64,000 bases of DNA from Poecilobothrus nobilitatus (taxonomy: Eukaryota; Arthropoda; Insecta; Diptera; Dolichopodidae), in the NCBI GenBank assembly GCA_947095535.1, contig OX352773.1, positions 171,442,438-171,506,437 on the forward strand, written 5' to 3'. Under the pieces are notes generated by a model. That model was not told the DNA's origin and ran no database searches. It saw nothing but the letters and a program-made list of their open reading frames with translations. Below, piece after piece: positions 24,401-37,775 of the stretch. A program made the position numbers and the translations under genes. Position 1 is the first letter of the stretch. Every line of letters begins with the position of its first letter.

Positions 24401-26850
24401 GTATATGTACATGTATATAAATGTTTTTTTTTTTCATGTGATTGATGGAAAAAGAAAGTGGATTATAAAAAAAATAATTAAAAATAATTTTTGTATTAAA
24501 TAAAAAAAAAAAAAAAATTGAATTTCTAAGAATTTAATGAAAAATTGGAAAATTATTTTGTTATTTCCTATATTTTGCAAATATGTACATAAATTCAGTG
24601 AAAAAAAAAAAGGTTTATAAAAAATTTATCAACACCTTGAAAAAAAATAAAAACTGAATTAATTCTATATGTACACATACATATATATATTTAATATATA
24701 AGTAATATTTTGCATATCGTCAATATTGTCGTCAACCGTCAATATCATATAAATAAATTTACTTATTGAAATATTGTGATGTATGATGTATGTATATGTA
24801 GTTGATTGTTGTTTGATAATATGGGCACATATACTTATTTTTATGTGTTGTTGTCGTTTTTTTTCGCGTTTTTTATTTTTCTTATTTTTAAGCTAAAGGT
24901 ACATTATACAGAATAATGGTGAAATTTTTGGTTCAACTTTTCTGTTCAATTCGTTTAAATCAATTAATCCATTTTATATAAGTATTAAGAAATCACATTT
25001 CGTATATAGAGGAAAAGCATTTATTTTCTTTGTTTTTCCAAAAAGCTCCTTCTACTTCATTTTAAAATTATATTGAAATAATATGTAAAGTACATAACAT
25101 GACAGTTTTTCCATTAACTGTTTTGTATCACAATCAAGAACCAATTGATTTTATTAAATTTCAATAAAAATTTATAGAGAAAATGTATGGTAATAAAAAA
25201 GAAATTTATAAAAATAATTAAAATATTTAATACTTTCCTATTGGAAAAATTATTTTTTCTTCAATTTAGAACCATTTAAAAAATTATTACGCCTTATTTA
25301 ACACAATTGATCAATTTGACAACAACAAAAATTAATAAAAAAAAAAGTTTTGAATATCACACATTGTATTCATACTTATATTATATTTATGATGTCAAAA
25401 ATTCTGTCTATAGTGTGCTACCAACTTTATTGTTAGTTGACTTTGAAGTCGCTGACGTTTTTGTCAACCGCCCCTATAGAAAATAATAAGGTTCACGACT
25501 TCTCGCTTTATTTATTTTTTTTTTTTTTAATCGAATGAATTATCAAGAGAAGTAAATACAACTGTTTTTAATTATTTTTGTTGGTTCTTTTTTTTTTTTT
25601 TTTTTTTTTTTTTATTAAAATTATTTATGCATATTAAAAAACTTGAAAATAAAAAAAAAAAATAAAAATGTTCAAATATAAAAAGTTAAAAATAAAATAC
25701 ATAATATACATAATTAAAATTTAAAAAATGTATCAATTGGTATAATATAGAAATTGTGGGGCGTCTTTTATGGTAATTACAAAAAAAAAAAACAAAAAAC
25801 TGTTGATATTAAAAAAAAAACAACAGAACCATAATATTATTTGAAAATGAATTTTTGCTAAATTAAAAAATAAGTTTTTTAATTATTATTTAATGTATGG
25901 TTAATTAAAAAATTGAAAAAATTTAAGTTTTCAGAATAAAACTTTTTTTTTTTTTTAAATGTCATGAGAATAATAATGGGCGCCATCTTTTATCAATTTA
26001 AAATTTTTTTTATTGCAAAAAAGAAAAGAAAAAACCTATAAATTTGTTTTGCTCTAAAAAAGTATTATTGAGTAAGGTTTTCTTAATTTTTATTATCTAA
26101 TTAGGTATAATATTAATAAAATGTAAGAACTGAGTTTTTGAAGCTTTTAAAAATAAACTAAGCTTTTTGTAGATGCTTGCCGGAAAAATCTCCTGAGAGT
26201 TCTTAAGTTGGACATTTTCTGTCTGTTATGAACATTCTCAACTGTTAGGTCAAGTTTTACAAAATTTTGATTTTTATATCCGCGAATTTTGTTTGTAGTG
26301 GAGTGTATCGTGCCGAAAGAAAAGAAACATTTTATTATATTGCTAAATTATAACAAAATCAATCCTAGACAATAAGACGCCAGATGTATATATGCAAGAA
26401 ATCCTGTCAAGTTAATTTTTATAAAATTTCTTTTGACCGATTATTCATATTCGAAATTATAAGCAGATTACAGAAATTGCAGCAGATTGCAGCGTGGAAA
26501 AGAACAATTATTTAATTGATGAAATTTTTTTTATTTTCAGACTCGTATATTGAAACGAAATCTATGAAGTAAAATTTAATACCTAAGTAACATAATAATA
26601 AGTTTTCAACTCTTTTAAATTATCGTTTTACACATTACATTAAATTAAAAATCTTAATAAATTTTCTCAAGAATAAAATAAAATAGATAACATCTTCCGG
26701 TAATTTTTTATAATTGTATTTAATATTTCGTTAATTTTTTTCTCATATAATATTATGATCTAATTTTTGTTTCCTTTGATATACATATGTAATGGTATAA
26801 TTTTAAACTTTAAACGAGGAAGAGTGCAGTAGAGTAGACTGTAGACAACT
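21480..26850. other. No gene seen
   Basis: AT-rich, with long T runs and TA microsatellites. A slightly more balanced stretch near 26170-26560 shows no coding frame I recognise. Confidence 0.5.
24130..24153. repeat. (AT)n microsatellite
   Basis: About twelve uninterrupted AT units, followed by a TACGTATATATT flank. Confidence 0.9.
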
Positions 26851-26879
26851 CTGGGATACCCGTATGAATATAATATATG

Positions 26880-27400
26880 CTGTTTCCATAAAACTTGATC
26901 ATCATCTACAAAATTTCAGATGTTTTAGTACCGATGTTAAGTACGGAGATATGTTCATGTAAATTTTGGAGTTGTATAACAGTTAACCGGACCGGTTGCA
27001 CCAGCACAACCAAATTTTACAGAAGTTATTGCCATAAAACTTGATCATAATTTGTAAGATTTCAGCCGCCTAGCTTCATTAAGTTCCAAGATGTACAAGT
27101 AGCCTGAACTGGCTTCTTAAGACTAACCAAATTATACAAAAGTTGTTGGCATGTAACTCGACACCTCTTCACTAAATTTCAGATACCTAACTAGCTTCAA
27201 TGTTCATTAAGTTTATTTTCATTTAAAAAGAGAAGTTGTATGGTAGCTACCCGAACCTGTTGCACAAGCACAACTAAATTTTATAGATGTTAGTCTATAA
27301 CTCGAAAACTTGTTGCAAAATTTCAGACAACTTCAACAGATACTGAGTTACTTATATATAAAGAAAGAAATTGTATGGCAGCTATTCGAACCCGGTGACC
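26880..27400. repeat. Four degenerate tandem modules of about 117-146 bp
   Basis: Each module contains, in order, a CATAAAACTTGATCAT-like or TAACTCGA-like segment, a YAAAATTTCAGA anchor (TTCAG at 26915, 27061, 27178 and 27322), a TTCATTAAGTT-like or ACTGAGTT-like segment, and TTGTATGGYAGCTAYYCGAACC followed by GCACAAGCACAACYAAATTTTA. A separate copy of the TATGGCAGCTACTCGAACCC piece lies at 32301-32320. No coding frame is conserved across modules. The region is visibly richer in G+C than its surroundings. Confidence 0.6.
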
Positions 27401-28347
27401 GAAAACGCTTTAGCGAATTTAAATAGCGAAGCTAACAATTTTGTAAAAGTGACGTAAACAAATTCCAGTCTCCTAGCTCCTTTATTTTTTGAGTTGAGGT
27501 ACGTACATGGTTTAATCGACTCAGAATTCGATTTTGAGCCGATCTATACCTTTAAGCCCATATTTATATCTTTTTAAGTTCGACTCCTTTAAAGTGTACA
27601 GTTCGACTTCTTTAAAGTGTCACAAACATAATTGCAAATTTAGTATAAGTACTCTTGAAGATATGTTTATACACGTATAAAAAAATCTTTTTGCAAGAAA
27701 GAAAAAGATCTTTTGCTAATTAGAATCATAAAAAATTATCAATAATTTACTATTGATGTTGCAAAGTATTAATTCGTAGTTCTTAACATTAAATATATTG
27801 ATATATTTTATGGATTTATGTGAAGCTTTTAAAAAGAGAAATTATTTTTTAATTTTTTTTTTTAAATTTGACGACATGAATCTAAAAAAAAAAAAAGAAA
27901 AAAGAAAAAAGACAAAACATATAATTAACATAAATTTAATGTTTGAGAATATTTTTTTTTTTTAACCAACAAAAACAAATAAAGAAAAAATAAATATTAT
28001 TTAAATACTAAATAGCAATTAATTAAAAAAATAATAAAACAAAACACAAAAAACATGATCGTAAATAATTTCTATCATAATTTTGTATTAATTTTTCTTG
28101 TTTTTATGTTTAACAATATACAATAATTTGTTAAATTTCAAAATAAAAAATTAATTTCTCATAATTAACTAAGTATAACAATAGTTATATTCTTTATTTT
28201 TTATAACTTTATTTTCTTAATTTCTAATTAGTTAACAAAACAAAAAAAAAACGATACAACAAAACGACAAAATATTTAATCAATTGCATGAAGGGTTTTT
28301 TTGTTATATTTATGACTATAAAACTCCTCAAGTAATTTATTTATTTC

Positions 28348-28539
28348 TTAACTCTTTCAGATCTTTTGGTTTTTTTTCTAAATCTCTTAATTTTCAACTA
28401 ATTTTTTGACTTTTTCAGGATGTGTATAATTGTATACAATAGGTCCTAAGTGTTAACAAACTAGGGCTAATATATTCTCTAGACGAGAGTACATAAAGCA
28501 AATGTGCATAAATTTGCACTCAGAGTCTGAAAGAGTTAA
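28348..28539. mobile_element. piggyBac-like MITE with TTAA at both ends
   Basis: TTAACTCTTTCAGA at the left (28348-28361) is matched exactly in inverse orientation at the right, ending TTAA at 28536-28539. TTAA target sites and a C-T-T-T-containing terminal repeat are typical of piggyBac-derived MITEs. The inside is 160 bp, with no coding remnant and an AGTGCAAATTTATGCACATT-like small palindrome near the right end. Confidence 0.65.
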
Positions 28540-28647
28540 ATTTCATAGTTATAAAAACATTGTTGTCATCCGAACAATAAAGATTTGGAACTGTAATTCG
28601 GACAATTCAGTTAATAACATGAAAGGTACACAAGACGAGTACAATGC

Positions 28648-29008
28648 TAACTGCCTGATCTAAATAAGAACGTATAAAGTACGAAGTATAAAATGCCATT
28701 CGTCGATACGCTGGCCTTTTCTCAAATAAGACGCTAACGTTTGTCAATTTCATATAGTTATTTTCAAAAAAAAAAAAAAAACTCAAATCAAAATTACTTT
28801 AAATTGTCATACAATGTAAACTTTGAAAAAGTCAACAAAAAATAAAATTAATTCTCTGAAAGTAAAAATATGTCGTGTCAAAATTGGAAATTCGAATGTT
28901 CAGCGTACAGATGTCGCCTATTTTGATTATCTTCATATAAAATGTATATCTTGAACACATTTTGACAGATATTATACGTCGGACGTTCTTATTCAGGTCA
29001 GGCAGTTA
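28648..29008. mobile_element. MITE with ACTGCCTGAYCT terminal repeats and TA flanks
   Basis: The left end reads TAACTGCCTGATCTAAATAA followed by GAACGT, and the right end, inverted, reads TAACTGCCTGACCTGAATAA followed by GAACGT: 24 of 26 positions match. The TA at each end would be the target duplication of a Tc1/mariner-type transposase. It lies only about 110 bp from the piggyBac-like MITE to its left. Confidence 0.65.
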
Positions 29009-29879
29009 ATGAATTTTATAGAAAGTTTGAGAAGTTTGAAAATATTCTTTAAGCTCTTTAAACATTTTAAGAGAGTATCAAATTATTTTAATTTACTACT
29101 ACTCTTTTTTGTATCTTTTAATTTTTGTTGCTTGTAAAAATCAACGGAATTATAAAATGGCAATCGAATAGTTATATATTACTATACATAAAATATATTT
29201 ATGTAATTTTCTGATTGAATAACTATTGGAAATTCAGGAAGCACTCCTAATTATAATATGACTATTTAATAAACTTATTAATAAAATTTGTAGGGTATGC
29301 AAAAAAGATTAAGGACTATAACTTCTTATAGAGCGTCAAATTAGTGCAAAATATATAAAAGTACGTTACAGTACCCTCCTTATCCTATATTATTATTAGT
29401 TACTAACTAAGTACATATATCTTAGTTATAACTACTAGACTAATAATATAATTATTTAGAAACTCTTAAAATATTTTCAGTAGTTGAAATTAATTTCTTT
29501 CAAATGCAACAACATGTTCAAATTTTGAAAAAATAACAAATCTTTAATTACTTAGAAAATTTTTGAACTATTTTAAAAAACAAAAAAAAAATTTTTTTTA
29601 ATTTTAAGAATGCTCTAAAGCAACACTTCCATAATCCAACAACATAAAACGTGACCTTATCAATAACGTGAAAAACTATTTTAGTGAAGCAAGTTAGAAA
29701 GAAGAAACAATTTTTTTTTGTCTAAATTTTATCAGTCTACTAAAGAAATTTTCGCACGATCGAATTTTTATTTTGCTATCTTTTTCTTTAATTTTTTTTT
29801 TTTTAATTTGAAATTAAAGTATTTTTATATTTTGTAGCTGTTTTTAGAATATTTTTGAAATTTTTTTAAAAAATATGTT

Positions 29880-30520
29880 TATTAGTTTCACTTTGTCCGT
29901 CCATCTGTTTCTTTATAAAAACTTCTACACCGTTTAAAATAAATAGAACAATGGAAGTTTAATAATGGGTATCATCTTTAACAAATTAATGATTGGTACA
30001 ACTTTTTTTATTTAGCCCCACCGTTTACATAGCTACAGCTCTTTAAAATTGGAAAAAAAAACCTTATTTTCAATTGTGTAATAAATCTGAACATTTTTTC
30101 AATCTGAAAATAACAAACAAATGACAGGACATTTTTTCAACTTTATCAATATCAAAATTATACAATTTTTCCTTCTGAACTCCGACACTTTTTTAATTAG
30201 AACCTTGATATTTAGAGCCAATATTAATATTTTCAGAATTAGCTCATTCTGTTTAAGGTGAGTCAAAAATTAAAAATTTTTTATTTTTAGACACCGGTAA
30301 CTTAAGTACCTTTGGAAATTTTTTCAATCAAACATTAAAGTTTCAACATTTTATTTTTAATTGTTGAAATCCTTAATTATTTAGGGTTTATATAAAATTG
30401 AAAAAAGTACTCTTTAGTTTTCAAAAAAAAAATTTTTTTTCTATAAATAAAATTGTAAAAAAAATTACAAATTTTGGTGTAAGGCACAATTCAAAACTGC
30501 TTTTAGAAAATATGCAGCTT
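29880..30520 (+). repeat. Dispersed GTCCGTCCGTCT repeat, long copy A
   Basis: It starts with TTAGTTTCACTTTGTCCGTC, then ATAAAAACTTCTACACCGTT, a GGGTATCATCTTTAACAAAT block, a GTCAAAAATTAAAAATTTTT block with GACACC, and an AAAAATTACAAATTTTGGTG block near 30465. The same blocks in the same order occur at 43.89-44.55 kb. No terminal repeats or coding frame were recognised, so the class is unknown. Confidence 0.5.
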
Positions 30521-33500
30521 GAAAAACCTTTGGTTTTAGATATTACCTTATTCGTTTTAATTTTATTGCTGTAGTTTTGTGTAGTACAGTTTTTACTGTT
30601 CTTGTTAATCATCTGTTTATTTATTTTTTTATCATGACAAAATTTCACCTTTCTTTTTCTTACCTTTCTTATTTTTTACCCTTTCCTTTTCCTGATTAGT
30701 GTTCAACATATATTTTTTCGCCCGTTTATTTTCATTGTGAAAACAACTTTTTTTTTTTGTAGCGGTTATTATTGTTTTTCCTGTCGCGTAATCATTTTTT
30801 CTTATCTAATACCGCGTGTCAGACTCATTTGTTTTAATTTTTTTATTATTGTTATTATTTTCTTTTTGTTCTATATTTAATTATTTTTAGAATAATTTTG
30901 TTTATTTTTTTCTTTTTTACCTGTATGTTTTATTTTTTTTTTGTGTTTTTAAACTAGCATAAAAAATTTAAGTCATTATTCCAGTTCATTTGTAAAGCAT
31001 TAGTGGTGTGATGTCGTACGTTCTCATACATTATAAAATATTTATTAGAAATACATATAGTTTTTGTCGTCATATACATACAAACAAACATACATACTAT
31101 GATTGTATTTTTCTATTAAATAAGTAAATTTGTTTTAAAGATATTATATTTACCTGTAGTATCTGAAGAAATGAAAAATAATCTGTGGGAAAAGAAAAAT
31201 TTTATAGAAAAATTCTATTTCCGGTCGCGTTTTTATCGTGTAAAATGAATGAGCGCTTGCTTACTTTTGCCTTGTGGCAAGTCACATTAAATATAACTTA
31301 CATATACATATTCATTGTATATATATGTACGTACTTATATCTTATGTATATATGTTAATATTATCGTTCTAGTTTAAAGAAAAAATTTATAATATAAAGC
31401 ATATAACATACATTATATACATATATATATATATATACTTACTTATCTATCTATATGTAATAAAATAAAAAATTTAAATATGCTCCGGATGCACATAAAT
31501 TTATTATGTTTTTAAGTGGTGCATTTTATTCTATTTTATTTTATGTTACGTTGTGTTCTTTTTTTTTTTTTTATAATTTTTTAACAAATGTTAATTTTAA
31601 TTTTGAATTTTAATAAAAACAAGCGCAGCTAAATTAACGAGAATTAAATGATTTGACGTTTGTAGCACAGATAGAAGCATGACATATAGCTAACTAAATT
31701 AGCTGAAGGTTAGATTTTTAACTGAAGCTAAATATAGAAGAGTTATATAGCAACGTAATGTTAGAATATTATGTATAAACATCCAAATTATTAATTCAAA
31801 TATCATAATTGTTCCTACAGATGTTATTTGTGTTTATTTGTATAACTGTACTATTATAATAAATATAAAATCGGAAAGAGTTATTCGCTTTTGAAAAAGA
31901 ATTTTTAATGTACTTAAAAATTTTAAACAGTTTTCTATTATTATGATAATAATAAACAAAATTATTTGTTTGAGATTTGCTAATGTTACATTTGTTTACT
32001 GTAAGCACGGTAATTATGAAAATGTCGAACTCATTTTGACATCTCTGGCTTATAGTAATTTATCTGCCATTTAAACCCGTCAATTGTTAGTTAAACAGTT
32101 GTCTATTGTTTTACGCTTTCTTATAAGAAAAGAGAAAAACAAGTTCTAATATGTAAATATATTTGTAAACCATATCTACATCAATGTCTAATTGTCATCA
32201 TTATCTGAAACCACTTCATATCAGAAAGAGATGAAGCTCTTCTAGAATTAAAATCATAAAAGTTTTTTTTTATTTATTGCAATATTTGGTATACGAAGTT
32301 ATATGGCAGCTACTCGAACCCAGCGTTTGAAAATACTGTATATGTTGTATATACAAATATATTCTTTTCTAGCCTGTTTGAAAGATATTTTCTTAGTGCC
32401 TATGTAATTATTAATTACATAAAACAAATTACGAAAATACAAATACTTGCATTTCAAAGGGAAAACTTATATTTGAAAAGGAAATACTTGCACTTTAATG
32501 GGAACACTTGTATTGAAAAAAAAAATACTTGCAATTTATTGGGAAACCCATTTTTTGCATAAAAAAAGGTATACATTTAGTTTGTCACTTTTAATAGTTA
32601 TTCTATCAATATTTAGTAAAATTTGTTTTGATTTGCTTTAACACAGATCCTGACTGATGCTAAATTTGGTTTTTTGTCTGAAGACACTATATGTTTGCCC
32701 ATTCAGAATCATTAATATCGTATTATTGTTAGTATAATTATTATCTAATATTATATAAGGGTACTTAAACTTTTTCAATACATACTTATGCTTAACAGAT
32801 TTAATATTAATAATAAAATATAATTCTTGTGTAAGATAATAAATGGCGTAGAATTAAAGAAACGCCTAGTCTTGTACAATAGCTACAGCCAAGTAATCAA
32901 CGGCTTAGTGAAATAATGATTCCAGAATCTAAAATTTAGTCAAATATCAATAAATAAATGACTTAGTGGATGCCTTATGCTCCTTATAAGAATAAGAAAA
33001 AAAAAAATACTTAACAAACTGAATGTATTAAATCGATATTGAATAGGTTTATTCAATATTCACGATTATGTTTTAATTAAGTATTCAATAAGTAATTAGA
33101 TATTTAAGTTAAGTATATAATATACCATGAATAAGTACAATTGCTAATGTATTATATAATCTTTATTATTTAATAACTTAACTTTATATTTTAATTATTA
33201 TTTCTTGTTATCACTATTTTATCCGTCATTGTACCACTCATTCTTAACAGTAAATATACATATTATTTATTTTTTAACTCTTATACTATTTTTTTTTTTT
33301 ATTAATACATACATCAACTATATAAATATTCTTCAACATTGTAATCTTAATGTTATATAATATATATTGTTATATTATATATATTAATGTAATATATATT
33401 ATATACATATTGCATATTATATACCTATATTTATTTACTATTATTTAGATTATATTTTATATTAAAAGTTATATTTATTTCTGTATTTCATTGTTAAAAA

Positions 33501-34394
33501 TAATGATAAATTTATTCAAATAAAAATATATATATGTATATACATACATATTACATACATATATATAAAGTTAAACTTATAGAAACAATTATACATAAAT
33601 ACATAAATTATTGCTTTTAAAAGTGAATATAAGGGCCAAATAAGTAAGTAAACAAGTAAAGAATTATAATATGAAAAAGAAATATTATCAAAAGTCATTC
33701 AAGATAAAATACAATAAAAATTCATTATCATAATCGTAAAAAAATACAAACATACCTACAATAAAAACAAAAAATCTATAGATTTAAAGAAAAAAAAATC
33801 GATTAATATTGTATACTTATAAATACAGTGAATAAATTTTATTATAATAGTTATTAACATAATAATATTATAATGATAATGTTATTGTTATATTGTATAG
33901 GTATATATATGTATGTATATACATAAATAAGATTATAATATGTATGAAATGTGTGTGGTATGATTAAAACATCATAATTTATAATTCTTTAATATTGTCA
34001 TATATTTATATGTAGGTATATTAAAGAAAATTTATTAAAACGTTACATTTCATTCAACAATTTTTGATTATTTATGTTTTTTTTTTTCGCATTACGTATT
34101 CTCACATGTTTAGAATATGTGTGCTAAAAAACTCTTTTTTACATCTACATGTATATTTGTAATTATTTTGTGCTTCTGCTTAAGGAGTTCATAGTTAATC
34201 ACAGCCCATTGTTAAATTCTGTTGGATAAATCAAAATATATAATCAAAGGAAAGAGCTTTAATTTTTAGAAGTACGGAGGAATTTTTTTGCTTACTGTTT
34301 CTTTCATTTATCGAATCGTTTGGTAAAAGAAATCCATCCTATCCATAAAGTTGTTTTTTTTTTTAAGATATCTTATTAGGGTTATTATCACAAG
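30521..34394. other. No gene seen outside the 41-bp minisatellite
   Basis: AT-rich. A dispersed TATGGCAGCTACTCGAACCC piece at 32301 belongs to the 26.9-27.4 kb repeat. Short open frames are low complexity. Confidence 0.5.
32443..32565. repeat. Minisatellite, three copies of a 41-bp unit
   Basis: ATACTTGC begins each unit at 32443, 32484 and 32525, followed by AYTTYAWWGGGAAMAC and an A-rich tail. Spacing is exactly 41 bp both times. Confidence 0.75.
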
Positions 34395-34685
34395 CCTGTA
34401 TTTCTTTTGCCTGCATTATCATTTGCTTGTGTTTCATTTGACTGTATGTCATATTATACAAAAATATATTATAATAATATTCTGTAAAAGGCGTATAACT
34501 TTGATTTTGAATTCACAAAGTCTCTCCTAATTCCGATTCTCACATTTAAGTACATACATATAAATATTCTTGAAAAAGCTTAAAACTCTGCTTTTGAATG
34601 CAACTTTAAAATCTCTTCTAATTTAGAATGAAATACAGGGAAACGAAATACAAGCAAATGATACTACGAGCAAATGAAATACAGG
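34395..34685. mobile_element. MITE with long terminal repeats made of TGTATTTCATTTGC units
   Basis: The left arm (CCTGTATTTCTTTTGCCTGC, then ATTATCATTTGCTTGTGTTT and CATTTGACTGTATGTC) is matched inversely by the right arm ending at 34685 over about 60 bases. Each arm is itself four degenerate tandem copies of a 16-bp TGYATTTCATTTGCYY unit. The interior contains a direct repeat of about 45 bp (TTTGATTTTGAATTCACAAA versus TCTGCTTTTGAATGCAACTT, then CTCTCCTAATT versus CTCTTCTAATT). Confidence 0.65.
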
Positions 34686-34689
34686 TATC

Positions 34690-37109
34690 TGACTCGCTCT
34701 CATCTTATTAATAGTATTTAGACACCGTATTAAACCGTTTATTTTGCTATAAAATATGTCAAATTAACAAACTACGTACTTATGTGTACTTATGTATATG
34801 TATACATACTTATTTACTTTTAATTAATTAATTTTTTTTTTCAAAATTTCTATTATACATACATACATTCTATTATAAATATATATACATACATACAAGT
34901 ATATTCATTGGAAGTTTGAAGTTAATCTGAGATTGTTGAAAAGTCTATCACCATATTGTATAATATTATTGTTATATTTTTGTCTGTAAATATTAACTTG
35001 TCATATCAAGGTCAAAAATTTTCATTATATATTTGACAGTTCATTTTTATCAAAATGTGATTATAATATCAATAAGTTTGATTGAAAGAGATAAAAAAAA
35101 AAACAAGAAAAATAAAAAATAGAAAAATGATTTTAATAGAAAAACTACTAGAAGTAGGAATAGCTGCGGGCGGAATTTAATTTTTATTTTCTAATATTCT
35201 GTTTTTCTTTTCAAAGTGTTTTTTTTTGTTTTTGTTTTAATCAGTTTTTTTCTTTTGGTACCTAAACATTTTGATGACTTTGTATATAATGTATAATGGC
35301 GCTAATAAGGTGTGGTCCTTCTAATATAACATATGTATGTATAAAAACGAAAAAAAAAAAACATTTTCTGGTTCTTTGTTCTTTTAAGAGAAGCTTTTTG
35401 TTTTTTTTTTTTTTAAGAAACTATCAATTGATTAAATCTGACAATGAATATACAATTTTAGAAAAACAACTTTTGGTCCAACTATTTTATTTTTGAATGT
35501 CATTGGAAATTTGACTGTTAAAATACATAATAATTAATTGTGTCGAGACATTTGATTTAATAACAGTCTGACAACCTTTTTGTATTGTTTATAATTTGGT
35601 GGCGGGGGAGTATGTTTTTGTTTTGATTCTATAAACTAATAAAAAAAAAAATATTATTTTAATGAACCTTAAGATTAAAAAAATTACAAATTTATTACAA
35701 CAGCTTAAATTGATTTTGATTATTAAAAATTTTTGATCGTTCAAGTAAAAGGGACGACGTGGTATTAAGATTTTAAATAGATAGAAATACAATTAATATT
35801 TATTTTTACTTTGTTTAACAATAAAAATGAAATTTGAGAAGTTATTGCAAATGGTTTTTCTTTTTTTATATTTTTTTTTTATTTTTAGATCATAAATTTG
35901 TCATAAATTGATCCATATGACATCTGTATGAAAAATATTTATTTTTAGAATTGTTGCAGATGTTGCACTATAAAATATAAATAGTATTAAAACAAAAAAA
36001 ATATACATATTATATTTTTTTTGAAGTAGTTATTGTTATTTTTAATTTTTTTTACATTGTAATAAAAATTGCTTTTAAAATATAAACAGAAAAAACAAAA
36101 AAGAAAACTGAAATAATGCTTTTACGTCAAGTGTTGTTAATTTGTTATGTTATTTATGTTTCAATGAAAATTTTAATTTCTTTGAAAAGTTAAACATTAT
36201 TGAAAATGATCCTGATATACAGACGAAAATTGTAAAAGGGAACAAACTTTTGTTATATTATATATAAATAATATAACGATTTTAAAAACTTTAATTTTCT
36301 TTTTGTCTTTATATCTTTATCCTTTGTACTAAGTAGTAGAAGTCTAGAAAACTAGAGTATAAAATTGATTTCTTTTAAAGCATTTAATTTTTTACTTATA
36401 CTTACTTATCTATGTTAATTAAGTTGCTATCACGAAAATGTTAAAATAATATCGTTTTAATTCAAAAAATTGGTGCGAAGCATAGTATTATCGAAATAAT
36501 AGACTATCAGTCAACTAAATTTTGTTAACATTTAATTTTTATATTTAGTAATTTGTTGTTCTTGTTCTTTAGAATTTCAGGTTTTTGTTATTGTTTTTAA
36601 AGTATTTTTTAAAACGAAAATTAACCAGTTAATCGATTTACGGGACACTAGGTTGATGGTTTGAATAAAGTCTAAATCAATCAAATCAAATTCAGTTGAT
36701 TTTCGGGTTAAGCACCTTTAATTTTTTATCTTTCGCTTTTGTAATTTCTATTTGCCTTCAAGAGACTGTATATAAGCAATATCGAAAATATTTTACTTCT
36801 CACGTTATTTTAAATTTACTTTATAATTTTATTTTTTAACCTTCAGTGCAGAAATAGACAAAGAACCATTTCAACGTGAATGTCCTCTTTTGCGAGGAAA
36901 ATTATTGCTGTAAATCAAAATGTTTCATTAATAAGCTTAGGTGTGATTGAGTAGTGTTATCTGTGAAAAAATGTTTTAATTGTCATTGGCTCTGAATATT
37001 GATAATAAACAATTTTGGTTAAATTCAAAAAGTTTCCAAGTAAAAATCAAAATTTTGCATAAAACCATACTTAAAAAAATTTTTTTTTTATTTGTTTAGT
37101 TTTATTCTG
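34690..37109. other. No gene seen
   Basis: AT-rich low-complexity sequence with short shadow frames only. Confidence 0.5.
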
Positions 37110-37200
37110 TTTGTTTGTTCGTCCGTACTTCCGCTTTTTTCACAAAACTTCTAGATTGTTTAAGATGTTGCAATCAAATTTTAATTACGGAGAGGTGTCG
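37110..37200. repeat. Fragment of the dispersed GTCCGTCCGTCT repeat
   Basis: TTGTTCGTCCGTACTTCC followed by CACAAAACTTCTAGATTGTT and TAAGATGTTGCAATCAAATT aligns with the copies at 29.88 and 43.89 kb. A LINE lies just to its right and may have inserted in it. Confidence 0.4.
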
Positions 37201-37413
37201 GGAAAGAAAATTGTTCTGTAGAAGAATTTTGTAGCGTTACTAAGCTTAATAGTTTCTTAAAGTTGTCTTCTTCTTCTTGTGCTGCCTATTCTTAACAGAA
37301 TGTTAGCGTCTTATGATAGTTTGTGTGATTTACTTGTATCGTTCCCTGTCCCTTGCTGACTCTATCAGTGCACCAATTCCCGATATGCCAGTCAAATTTC
37401 TAATATTTCGGAG

Positions 37414-37728
37414 TCAAGACAGTTGCTTTCTACCAACTCCCCTCCGTCCTTCAATCTTCCCCTGCACGATGAGCTGTAACATCTCGTATTTCGCACTCCT
37501 CATCACATGGCCAAAGTATGCTGTTTTTCGACGTTTGACAGTTGTGAGTAATTCTCTTGTTACATTCATTCTTCTGAGAACCTCCTCGTTCGAAACACGG
37601 TCTACCCATGAAATCTTGAGCATTCTTCTGTATGTCCACATTTCGAATGCTTCCAGCTTGTTCATGTCTTTTACTTTTAATGTCCATGCTTCCGCACCAT
37701 ATAATAAAACAGACCAGACATAACATTT
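37414..37728 (-). pseudogene. LINE ORF2 C-terminal fragment
   Basis: The frame from about 37728 gives VWSVLLYGAEAWTLKVKDMN and LEAFEMWTYRRMLKISW, continuing to GRRGVGRKQLS, where a tryptophan codon appears to have become TGA. It follows the palm fragment after a stop and a frame change. The sequence is typical of the region after the reverse transcriptase in this LINE type. Confidence 0.75.
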
Positions 37729-37775
37729 GACATAACATTATATTTAAGAAATGCCTTCCTGGCCATTTCAATTCG

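Noticed and set aside
37313..37723. 136-codon plus-strand frame
   Set aside because: It is antisense to the LINE C-terminal region, whose minus-strand reading has clear reverse-transcriptase-family motifs.
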